15,399 bases of DNA from Piscirickettsiaceae bacterium (GTDB lineage: Bacteria; Pseudomonadota; Gammaproteobacteria; Methylococcales; Cycloclasticaceae). The stretch is taken from contig NVSW01000018.1 in the NCBI GenBank assembly GCA_002401365.1, forward strand, positions 1-15,399, written 5' to 3'. The position numbers and the translations under genes are program-made. Below the pieces are notes generated by a model, which saw nothing but the letters and a program-made list of their open reading frames with translations, was not told where the DNA came from and did not search any database. This document shows positions 5,536 through 13,027 of this stretch, in pieces (positions within the stretch are counted from its first letter, which is position 1; every line of letters begins with the position of its first letter).

Positions 5536-8500
5536 ATGATCACTGAAGACCAATTAGAACAACTGTGCCTAGACTGGTTTCAATCTATCGGTTATGACAC
5601 CGTTTGTGGTTACGATATTGCACCCGATGGTGATGCGTCTGAGCGCACCCATTACGGACAAATAGTTTTATTTGATCGGCTATTAACGCAACTACAAAAA
5701 ATTAACCCGCATATTCCAGTTTCTGTTTTAGAAACGGTATCGCAGCAAATAGCGACACCTGAAACGCCTATTTTAATCAAAAGTAATAAAGCGTTTCACA
5801 ATTTTTGTTGGAAGGGGTGAAGGTTGAGTTTAAAGACGGTAATGAATCTAAAACGGATTATGTTCAGTTAGTTGATTTTACGACGGTATCTAATAATCAA
5901 TTTTTGGTGGTGAACCAATACACGCTTGCAGGCACTAAAGGTAATAGACGCCCTGACGTGATTGTGTTTATTAATGGCTTGTCATTGGCGGTTATTGAGC
6001 TTAAAAACCCAGCCGATAGCAGTGCGGATATTTGGTCTGCGAGCAATTACAAACGTATAAAGATGAAGTGTCTGACTTGTTTGTGTTTAACGAAGCCGTT
6101 GTTATTAGCGATGGAATAAATGCGCGTGTTGGTTCGCTAACGGCGAGTAAAGAACGCTTTATGCCGTGGCGTACAGTGGCTAATGAGGATGATAAGCCGT
6201 TATTTGAATACCGCCTTGAAACCTTGGTTAAAGGTTTTTTTAAGCCAGATTTATTGCTGGATTACATTCGCTTTTTTGTGTTGTTTGAGCAAGATGGCGA
6301 CAAAACCATTAAGAAAATTGCGGGCTATCACCAGTTCCACGCAGTACGTGAAGCGGTTAAGGCAACGTTGATTGCTGCACAAAAGCAAGGTGTCGCGGAG
6401 CCTCGGGCTAATTATGCCAACAAGGTGGAAGCGGGTTCAGGCAAAGCGGGTGTGGTGTGGCATACGCAAGGCTCGGGTAAGTCTATTTCTATGGTGTGTT
6501 ACGCGGCTAAGTTGTTAGCGCAGCCAGAAATGAATAACCCAACCATTGTGGTGGTAACAGATAGAAATGACTTAGATGGGCAGTTGTTTAATACCTTTAG
6601 CATGGCCAGTGATGCGCTAAAACAAACGCCGGTTCAAGCGGCTGACCGTGATGATTTGCACGAGATATTGGCGTCCCGTCAATCTGGCGGGATTATATTC
6701 ACGACGGTTCAAAAGTTTGCTTCACTTGCTGATGAGTTGAGCCATCCCGTGTTAAGTGAGCGACATAATATTGTGGTGGTGAGTGATGAGGCGCATCGCA
6801 GTCATTACGGTGATAAAGCCAAGTTGGTGACGTACACCGATAAAAACGGCGTAGAGAAATCTAAGTATACCTTTGGTTATTCAAAGCACCTGCGAGATGC
6901 GCTGCCTAAAGCCTCGTTTATTGGTTTTACCGGTACGCCTATTTCAGCAGAAGATAAAGATACGCGCGCGGTGTTTGGCGATTATGTGTCGATTTACGAT
7001 ATTCAAGATGCGGTGGATGATGGCTCTACGGTGCCCATTTATTATGAATCTCGTTTGGCAAAACTAGATATTAATCAGGCTCAACTTGAGCTGCTTAATG
7101 ATGAAGTGGAAGGTAATTGAGGACGAAGAAGACTTGGCGTCTCGCGAAAGTACTAAGTCAACCTGGGCGGCATTAGAAAAATTAGTGGGCAGTGCGCCGC
7201 GAATGGAGCAAGTGGCTAAAGATTTGGTGGCTCATTTTGAAACGCGTATTTCAACAATGCCCGGCAAGGCAATGATTGTGTGCATGAGCCGTGAGATTTG
7301 TGTGGATATGTATAACGCCATTGTTGCGCTAAGACCCGATTGGCACGACACAGATACCAGCAAAGGCGCGATTAAAGTGGTGATGACGGGCTCGGCATCT
7401 GACAAAGAAAAATTACAGCCGCATATTCATAATAAAGAAACCAAAAAAGTTTTTGAAAAGCGCTTTAAAAAAACCGATGATCCGTTGCAATTAGTGATTG
7501 TGCGTGACATGTGGCTAACAGGTTTTGATGCGCCAAACTGCCACACTATGTATGTCGATAAGCCGATGAAAGGGCATAATTTAATGAAGGCTATCGCTAG
7601 GGTTAACCGTGTGTTTAAAGACAAGCCTGGCGGTTTGGTGGTTGACTATATTGGTATTGCGAATGAGTTGAAGCAGGCACTGAAAACCTATACCGATTCA
7701 AAAGGTAAGGGAGCGCCTACCTTAGATACGCGTGAAGCGTTTGCTGTGTTGCTAGAAAAAATGGATGTGGTACGAGGTTTGCTGCATGGGTTTGATTACA
7801 GTAAATATGAGACAGATGCTTTGCAGCTTTTGCCGGGGGTGATGAATCATATTCTTGGATTAGATGACGGTAAAAAACGTTTTTTAGACGTGATGGCCGC
7901 GATTAGTAAGGCGTTTACCTTGTCGGGCACGATGGATGAAGCGGACAGCTTGAAAAAGGAAATTGCCTTTTTCTCAGCCGTTAAAGCAGCGATTACAAAA
8001 TTCACCAGTGTCGATAAAAAACTGACGGACGAGCGAAAAAACTCAGCGTTAAAGCAAATTATAGACAATGCGATTGTCGCTGATGGGGTGTCTGATGTGT
8101 TTGATCTTGTGGGGCTGGATAAGCCTAATATAGGGCTGTTATCGCCTGAGTTTTTGGAAGACGTTAAGAATTTACCGCAAAAGAACCTAGCCGTAGAACT
8201 ACTTGAAAAATTGCTAAGGGATGAAGTAAAAGCAAGAATGAAAACCGATGTGGTATCGGAGAAGAAGTATTCCGACCGACTTATTGAAACACTGCGTAAA
8301 TACCATAACCGCGCCATAGAAACGGCTCAAGTGATCGAAGAGTTCATTAAAATGGCTAAAGACATGGCTGAAGATGCCGAACAAGCAGAAAAGCTGGGTC
8401 TTAATGTTGATGAAATTGCATTTTATCGGGCGCTCATTCAAAACGAGTCCGCAGTTAAAGAGTTAGGCGATAACAACTTAAAAGAGTTGGCTAAATACGT

Positions 8501-8705
8501 GACCGAACAACTTCGTAAAAGTACAACGGTTGATTGGCAAGTACGTGACAGCATTCGAGCTAAGCTACGTAACCTAGTAAGGCGAGCACTTAAAAAGTGG
8601 AAGTACCCGCCAGATAAAGCAGATGAGGCGATTGAGCCTTGCTTCACCCTTACTCCGAAAAACTCCAGACATAAAAAAGCCCTAGATTTTACTCTAAGGC
8701 TTTGA
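5536..8705 (+). pseudogene. hsdR: Type I restriction endonuclease subunit HsdR, broken by three frameshifts
   Basis: HsdR is the ATP-dependent translocase and nuclease subunit of type I R-M enzymes. A single HsdR of roughly 1050 residues can be read only by changing frame three times. Piece 1 (5536 to about 5806) is the N-terminus. Piece 2 (about 5805-6040) has the nuclease core RRPDVIVF...AVIELK of PD-(D/E)xK type. Piece 3 (about 6034-7113) has Walker A HTQGSGKS, DEAH box SDEAHRS and motif III GFTGTP. Piece 4 (about 7114-8705) has the second helicase lobe (MWLTGFDAP, AIARVNRVFKDKPGG) and the helical assembly domain. The joins imply losses of 1, 4 and 2 nt, at 5802-5806, 6037-6043 and 7109-7113. 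All motifs survive, so decay is recent or the indels are sequence errors. The last 20 or so residues, after YPPDKADEA, do not resemble the family end and are read through the tRNA-Asn terminator, suggesting that the true C-terminus was lost at the locus boundary. As written no active HsdR is made, while HsdM and HsdS look intact. Confidence 0.9.
8673..8703 (-). terminator. tRNA-Asn terminator, overlapping the end of hsdR
   Basis: On the minus strand an imperfect stem, AAAGCC-x-TAGA pairing with TCTA-x-GGCTTT (8676-8703, one mismatch, 6-nt loop), is followed by a U run (complement of 8673-8678). It lies 6 nt beyond the CCA end of tRNA-Asn. It is also translated in the opposite direction as the last codons of the hsdR remnant, so hsdR abuts older host sequence here. 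It has a weaker U run on the plus strand (TTT), so some bidirectional activity is possible. Confidence 0.75.
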
Positions 8706-8708
8706 TAT

Positions 8709-8784
8709 TGGCTCCTCCGACTGGACTCGAACCAGTGACCCAATGATTAACAGTCATTTGCTCTACCAACTGAGCTACAGAGGA
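8709..8784 (-). tRNA. tRNA-Asn (anticodon GTT)
   Basis: This 76-nt gene is read on the minus strand. The acceptor stem TCCTCTG/CGGAGGA has one G-U pair. The D arm contains GCTCAGTTGGTAGAGC, the anticodon loop CTGTTAA carries GTT, the T arm has CTGGTTCGAGTCCAG, and CCA is encoded. It is preceded by a strong stable-RNA promoter and followed by a terminator. It lies downstream of aspC on the same strand; no separate terminator separates them, so read-through from aspC is likely. Confidence 0.97.
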
Positions 8785-8800
8785 ATTGTTTAGGTCGCGT

Positions 8801-8829
8801 ATCTTACGAAACACGGGTGTTTTGGTCAA
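8801..8829 (-). promoter_or_regulatory. Promoter of tRNA-Asn
   Basis: On the minus strand, -35 TTGACC (complement of 8824-8829), a 17-nt spacer and -10 TAAGAT (complement of 8801-8806) are followed by a G+C-rich discriminator ACGCGACC, typical of growth-rate-controlled stable RNA promoters. The spacer contains a perfect palindrome AAACAC-CC-GTGTTT (8809-8822). Confidence 0.75.
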
Positions 8830-8853
8830 TAGTAAATTGGCCTTTAGCTCTAA

Positions 8854-10044
8854 TTAGTTCTCGTTTAGTAGCTTAGCTATTCTATCCATGGCGTTTACTA
8901 GGTTTTCCATGCTGGTGGCGATGGATATGCGCATGTGACCATTAAGGCCAAAGGCAGAGCCAGGCACGAGTGCCACACCCGATTTTTCGAGAATGTATTC
9001 AGCTAGGTCAACGTCGTTGTTTATATCGTCCATACGGTTTAGAACGGCATTGAAATCTGGGAAACAGTAAAAAGTACCGTCTGATGATATGCAGCTTACG
9101 CCAGGCATTGCGTTTAGCTTGTTTACCACAAAGTCATGCCGTTCTTTAAAGGATACTAGCATCTCATCAATACATGACTGGTCACCCTCTAAGGCAGCTT
9201 GTGCGGCATATTGTGAGATAGAGGTAGGATTAGAGGTGCTTTGCGATTGGATTTTTTTCATCGCTTTTATTAGCTTGGCCGGGCCTGCTGCGTAGCCTAT
9301 GCGCCAGCCAGTCATTGCGTAAGCTTTTGACACGCCATTCAAGACAATGGTTTGGTCGTACAGTTCTGGACAGGCCATGACAATATTGCTGAATGGCTCG
9401 TCACACCAAAGGATGTGTTCGTACATATCGTCTGTTGCGATTAAAATATTAGGGTGCTTTTTTAGTACCGCGCCGAGTGCCGCAAGTTCTTTGCGAGTAT
9501 ATGCTTTGCCGCTTGGGTTTGACGGGCTGTTGATAACCACTAGTTTTGTTTTGTTTGTTATGGCCGCTTCAAGTTGTGCGGGTGCTAGTTTGAAGTCTTG
9601 TTCTTGACTCGCTTCAACAATAACGGGCACGCCGCCTGCTAATAAGCTCATATCGGGGTATGACACCCAATAAGGCGCTGGAATAATCACTTCGTCACCA
9701 TCGTCTAAAAATGCTTGGGCAAGGTTGAAGAAGCTTTGTTTGCCGCCACAAGAAACCAGGACTTGATCCAGTTCGTAAGACAGGCCGTTATCTTTTTTAA
9801 ACTTATTAATGATGGCTGTTTTTAGCTCAACCGTGCCGTCTACAGCGGTGTACTTAGTTTTGCCAGCATTAATGGCATCTCTTGCAGCTTGTTTGATGTG
9901 TTCAGGGGTGTCAAAGTCGGGTTCGCCTGCACCTAGGCCGATAATATCTTGCCCAGCAGCACGTAAAGCAGCGGCTCTTGCAGTAACCGCTAACGTTGGT
10001 GATGGTTTAATGCTTTGTACTCGTTGTGAAAGTTTAATGTTCAT
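8854..10044 (-). CDS. aspC: Class I pyridoxal-phosphate aspartate aminotransferase
   Basis: This 396-residue enzyme interconverts aspartate and 2-oxoglutarate with oxaloacetate and glutamate in the cytosol, using pyridoxal phosphate. Fold-type I features are visible: GLGAGEPDFDTP near 36-47, APYWVSYP (123-130), cofactor-contact NSPSNPSG (172-179), Asp205/206 in IATDDMYEH, the Schiff-base lysine Lys240 in LNGVSKAYAMTGWRIGY, and the substrate-carboxylate arginine Arg372 in GHMRISIA. The N-terminus fits the class I-beta/gamma aspartate aminotransferases used as the main AspC in many gammaproteobacteria; other specificities (for example prephenate or aromatic) cannot be excluded from sequence. 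Upstream, the divergent uvrB is 78 bp away; downstream is tRNA-Asn. No clear Shine-Dalgarno precedes the ATG. The frame is intact and the length is normal. Confidence 0.92.
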   Translation of the reverse strand: MNIKLSQRVQSIKPSPTLAVTARAAALRAAGQDIIGLGAGEPDFDTPEHIKQAARDAINAGKTKYTAVDGTVELKTAIINKFKKDNGLSYELDQVLVSCGGKQSFFNLAQAFLDDGDEVIIPAPYWVSYPDMSLLAGGVPVIVEASQEQDFKLAPAQLEAAITNKTKLVVINSPSNPSGKAYTRKELAALGAVLKKHPNILIATDDMYEHILWCDEPFSNIVMACPELYDQTIVLNGVSKAYAMTGWRIGYAAGPAKLIKAMKKIQSQSTSNPTSISQYAAQAALEGDQSCIDEMLVSFKERHDFVVNKLNAMPGVSCISSDGTFYCFPDFNAVLNRMDDINNDVDLAEYILEKSGVALVPGSAFGLNGHMRISIATSMENLVNAMDRIAKLLNEN

Positions 10045-10088
10045 AAGAGATGGTTTTAGAATAAAATTAAGGGTTTAGACAAATGCCT

Positions 10089-10116
10089 ATTCTACTTCAA
10101 GCAGCGTGCATGCAAA
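10089..10116 (-). promoter_or_regulatory. Candidate aspC promoter in the aspC-uvrB divergent region
   Basis: On the minus strand, TTTGCA (complement of 10111-10116) and TAGAAT (complement of 10089-10094) are 16 nt apart, with the -10 about 45 nt before the aspC start. The 78-bp interval must also serve uvrB, but no good plus-strand promoter or LexA-type CTGT-N8-ACAG site is seen. The palindrome TGCATGCA occurs at 10108-10115. Confidence 0.4.
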
Positions 10117-10122
10117 ATTCTT

Positions 10123-12123
10123 ATGAATAAAAAATTTCAAATTGTTTCGCCTTTCGAACCCGCAGGTGATCAGCCAGCAGCGATAAAAGCACTGGTTGAA
10201 GGCATAAGAAATGGTGAGTCTCATCAAACATTATTAGGGGTAACGGGCTCGGGTAAAACCTTCACAATGGTGAAGGTTATTGCCGAGTTGCAACGGCCGG
10301 CGTTAGTGTTGGTGCACAATAAAACACTTGCGGCGCAGTTGTACGGTGAATTGCGCGAATTTTTGCCGGACAATGCGGTTGAATATTTTGTGTCATATTA
10401 CGATTATTACCAACCCGAAGCGTATGTGCCGGCATCGGATACATTCATAGATAAAGATGCGTCACTGAATGAGCATATTCAACAAATGCGGCTGTCTGCT
10501 ACTAAGGCGCTAATGGAACGCAGTGATGCGGTGATTGTTGCTACGGTTTCGTGCATTTATGGCTTAGGTGACCCTGAACTATATTTCAGCATGATTTTAC
10601 ACTTGTCGCGTGGTGAGCGAGTAGGGCAGCGCGAAATTTTGCGGCAGCTGACAGAAATGCAGTACAAAAGAAATGATGTGGAGCTGCACCGAGCGTCGTA
10701 TCGGGTGCGTGGTGATGTGATTGATATTTTCCCGGCCGAGTCGGATCAAGAGGCGCTAAGGGTTGAGTTGTTTGATGATGAAATTGAACGGCTATCGGTA
10801 TTTGATCCGTTAACGGGCGAAATTTTACGACGTATTCCGCGTTACACTATTTTTCCGGTGTCGCACTATGTGACACCAAGAGAAACGATTTTAGGCTCGA
10901 TAGATAAAATTAAAGCTGAATTAGCAACTCGTTTAGAACAGCTTCGGTCGTTAAATAAACTGGTTGAAGCGCAGCGTTTAGAGGAACGTACAAAGTTTGA
11001 TATTGAAATGATGCGTGAGATTGGCTATTGCTCAGGTATTGAAAATTATTCGCGATATTTATCGGGCCGTAAACCGGGTGAACCACCACCGACGTTGTTT
11101 GATTATTTGCCCGACGATGCATTACTGTTTGTAGATGAATCCCACGTGACCATTCCTCAATTAGGTGCCATGTATAAGGGGGATCGTTCGCGTAAAGAAA
11201 CCCTGGTTGAGTACGGCTTTAGATTGCCGTCTGCATTGGATAATCGACCGCTTAAATTTGAAGATTTTGAGGCGCGCGCGCCGCAGACTATTTTTGTTTC
11301 TGCTACGCCAAGTAAATACGAAGCCAAACGCTCTGGCGCGGTGGTGGAGCAACTTGTTCGCCCCACGGGTTTGTTAGACCCGGTTATTGAAGTTCGCCCG
11401 GCTAGTACACAGGTTGATGATTTGCTGTCTGAAATTAATAAAGTAGTGGCATTACATGAACGTGTATTGGTGACAACGCTCACCAAAAGAATGTCGGAAG
11501 ATTTAACCGATTACATGATGGAGCATGACGTTAAAGTGCGTTATCTTCACTCAGATATTGACACAGTTGAGCGCGTAGAAATTATTCGAGATTTAAGGTT
11601 AGGGGTTTTTGATGTACTAATTGGCATTAACTTATTGCGGGAAGGCCTTGATATACCAGAGGTTTCTTTGGTTGCTATTTTAGATGCAGATAAAGAAGGG
11701 TTTTTAAGGTCAGAAGTATCAATGATACAAACCATTGGTCGGGCAGCAAGAAATATTAAAGGCAGAGCTATTTTATACGCCGATAAAATAACCGGTTCGA
11801 TGCAACGCGCTATGGATGAAACCGAGCGGCGGAGAACAAAACAGCAAGCGCATAATGAACAACATGGGATAACACCCAAAGGCATTATTAAAAAAGTAAC
11901 GGATATTATGGAAGGTTCTAAACGTTACAAAAAAGACAATTTAAAATTAGTGGCGGAAGAGAAGGCCGAATATTTATCGTTAACGCCGGCCCAAATCGCG
12001 AAAAAAATAGACCAGCTAGAAGATAAAATGTATCAGCACGCACGTAATTTGGAGTTTGAAGATGCGGCCCGTACCCGTGATGAAATCCACAAATGGAAGG
12101 ATTGGGTGGTTTTAGGTGGTTAG
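10123..12123 (+). CDS. uvrB: UvrABC excinuclease subunit B
   Basis: UvrB is the damage-verifying, weak helicase subunit of bacterial nucleotide excision repair; UvrA loads it and it then recruits UvrC for dual incision. The 666-residue protein is full length. It has Walker A GVTGSGKT (39-46), the beta-hairpin region YYDYYQPEAYVP (about 95-106) that inserts between the DNA strands, a DESH box (338-341), GRAARN in the second helicase lobe (about 539-544), and a C-terminal UVR domain (about 626-661) for UvrC contact. The start at 10123 gives the standard N-terminus FQIVSPFEPAGDQPAAI, though no good Shine-Dalgarno precedes it. It is transcribed divergently from aspC. No SOS box is visible, so it may be expressed constitutively. 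Nothing is missing or unusual. Confidence 0.98.
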   Translation: MNKKFQIVSPFEPAGDQPAAIKALVEGIRNGESHQTLLGVTGSGKTFTMVKVIAELQRPALVLVHNKTLAAQLYGELREFLPDNAVEYFVSYYDYYQPEAYVPASDTFIDKDASLNEHIQQMRLSATKALMERSDAVIVATVSCIYGLGDPELYFSMILHLSRGERVGQREILRQLTEMQYKRNDVELHRASYRVRGDVIDIFPAESDQEALRVELFDDEIERLSVFDPLTGEILRRIPRYTIFPVSHYVTPRETILGSIDKIKAELATRLEQLRSLNKLVEAQRLEERTKFDIEMMREIGYCSGIENYSRYLSGRKPGEPPPTLFDYLPDDALLFVDESHVTIPQLGAMYKGDRSRKETLVEYGFRLPSALDNRPLKFEDFEARAPQTIFVSATPSKYEAKRSGAVVEQLVRPTGLLDPVIEVRPASTQVDDLLSEINKVVALHERVLVTTLTKRMSEDLTDYMMEHDVKVRYLHSDIDTVERVEIIRDLRLGVFDVLIGINLLREGLDIPEVSLVAILDADKEGFLRSEVSMIQTIGRAARNIKGRAILYADKITGSMQRAMDETERRRTKQQAHNEQHGITPKGIIKKVTDIMEGSKRYKKDNLKLVAEEKAEYLSLTPAQIAKKIDQLEDKMYQHARNLEFEDAARTRDEIHKWKDWVVLGG

Positions 12124-12156
12124 AGCAGTTTGCTGTTAGAAGAGTTTAGCAATGTG

Positions 12157-12209
12157 TGGTGAAGACGATGACGGTGTAATGTGCATTATTAGATAATAAT
12201 CTTTCACCA
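12157..12209. repeat. Nested inverted repeats downstream of uvrB
   Basis: An outer stem TGGTGAA (12157-12163)/TTCACCA (12203-12209) encloses a perfect inner hairpin ATTATT-AGAT-AATAAT (12185-12200). It lies about 34 nt after the uvrB stop and could act as a 3' mRNA stabiliser or a weak terminator, but there is no following U run. The rest of 12124-12306 shows no gene. Confidence 0.4.
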
Positions 12210-12282
12210 TAAAATCAAGTGTCGCGATAACATACTAAACCGTTACGTAAACCCCCGTGCCTACAAAAATACTTTGAATAGT

Positions 12283-12315
12283 TACAAGTCTCTTGTAGTT
12301 AACAGTTGATATAAT
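12283..12315 (+). promoter_or_regulatory. Extended -10 promoter of the DUF4870 gene with overlapping inverted repeat
   Basis: TGATATAAT (12307-12315) is a perfect extended -10 element, which does not need a good -35; the 6 bases at the -35 position (AGTCTC) are poor. The perfect repeat TACAAG-TCT-CTTGTA (12283-12297) covers that -35 region and could be an operator. Confidence 0.6.
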
Positions 12316-12370
12316 GGCTTACAGGAAAACGGGGCTAATAAAAAAGACTAAAAAAATAGGGTAGATACTT

Positions 12371-12721
12371 ATGAATGAATTAAAAAGTGAGCTTGAAGCT
12401 AATGCGGGTAACGCTAAAATAGTTTATTTTCTCTATTTGGCTAGCTTGGTGTTTGGCATCACGTCGCTAATTGGCGTAATTATGGCCTATATGAATCAAG
12501 ATGATGCAGCGCCTTGGTTAAGAACGCACTACACGTATCAAATACGTACATTTTGGATAGCGATAGTGTACTTAATAGTGGCTTTTGTACTTGTTTCCGC
12601 TATTATCGGTTACCTACTGTTTCCGGTTATTGTGGTATGGATGGTTATTCGTTGTATCAAAGGCATGAAATCACTGGATAAAAAAGAGGCTGTTCCTAAC
12701 CTTGAAAGGTGGGGCTTTTAA
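12371..12721 (+). CDS. DUF4870 family inner-membrane protein
   Basis: A 116-residue membrane protein of unknown function. A short cytoplasmic N-terminus (MNELKSELEANAGNAK) precedes a hydrophobic segment at about 18-40, an amphipathic loop with the family motif WLRTHYTYQIRTFW (50-63), then two closely spaced hydrophobic segments at about 64-80 and 82-97, and a basic tail ending NLERWGF. The [L/W]-x-x-H-[FY]-x-[FY]-Q-x-R-T-[FW] pattern is the hallmark of the DUF4870 family of small bacterial membrane proteins. It has its own extended -10 promoter and terminator, so it is probably monocistronic. The ribosome site is weak (GGG about 10 nt upstream). No function can be inferred from its neighbours. 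Confidence 0.85.
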   Translation: MNELKSELEANAGNAKIVYFLYLASLVFGITSLIGVIMAYMNQDDAAPWLRTHYTYQIRTFWIAIVYLIVAFVLVSAIIGYLLFPVIVVWMVIRCIKGMKSLDKKEAVPNLERWGF

Positions 12722-12732
12722 GCTGTAGGCAT

Positions 12733-12799
12733 ACTAGAAAGCTTAGGAATAATTTTTTGATCTAGTCGTGCTGCACGAGCCATTTTAAAATGGCTTTTT
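12733..12799 (+). terminator. Terminator of the DUF4870 gene, preceded by two further hairpins
   Basis: The functional part is the perfect palindrome AGCCATTTTAAAATGGCT (12778-12795) followed by TTTT. Just before it are the tight repeat TCGTGC-T-GCACGA (about 12766-12778) and a wide stem ACTAGA (12733-12738)/TCTAGT (12761-12766), giving three stems in a row. Because the core is symmetrical and A+T-rich at its centre, it is a strong plus-strand terminator isolating the tRNA-Val/thrS unit from upstream transcription. Confidence 0.8.
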
Positions 12800-12851
12800 G
12801 AAGTCACTCACTGCTAAAACGTTTAAATCAACTAAACTTCATCAACAGCGC

Positions 12852-12880
12852 TTCACTAAACAGCTAAGTTTTAGTAGAAT
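12852..12880 (+). promoter_or_regulatory. Promoter of tRNA-Val
   Basis: TTCACT (12852-12857), a 17-nt spacer and TAGAAT (12875-12880) are followed by the G+C-rich discriminator GCGCGGTC, the usual arrangement for stable RNA genes under stringent control. It lies about 27 nt before the mature tRNA and may also drive thrS, since no terminator separates the tRNA from thrS. Confidence 0.65.
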
Positions 12881-12907
12881 GCGCGGTCTTAAAAGTAATT
12901 GGCTTGC

Positions 12908-12984
12908 AGGCGCGTAGCTCAGTTGGTTAGAGCACTACTATGACATAGTAGGGGTCACTGGTTCGAATCCAGTCGCGCCTACCA
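12908..12984 (+). tRNA. tRNA-Val (anticodon GAC)
   Basis: This 77-nt gene has a fully paired acceptor stem AGGCGCG/CGCGCCT, a D arm with GCTCAGTTGGTTAGAGC, an anticodon stem CTACT/AGTAG with loop ATGACAT giving anticodon GAC, a T arm CTGG-TTCGAAT-CCAG, and encoded CCA. It sits 43 nt before thrS and likely shares its transcript. The T-arm region is nearly identical to that of the tRNA-Asn at 8709-8784. Confidence 0.97.
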
Positions 12985-13027
12985 ATTACTTGATATTTCT
13001 TTATTTTAATCCGAGTTTAAATATACC

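Noticed and set aside
5536..8705. Programmed frameshifting or phase variation of hsdR
   Set aside because: The joints need shifts of different sizes at three unrelated sites, with no slippery heptamer plus downstream structure seen and no long simple repeat. Independent deletions or errors explain them better.
1..8784. tRNA-Asn as an attachment site of an integrative island
   Set aside because: No integrase gene is present and no repeat of the tRNA 3' end occurs in 1-142 or elsewhere in the R-M locus; the left boundary is outside the window.
10045..10122. LexA box upstream of uvrB
   Set aside because: No CTGT-N8-ACAG-like site is found in the 78-bp interval.
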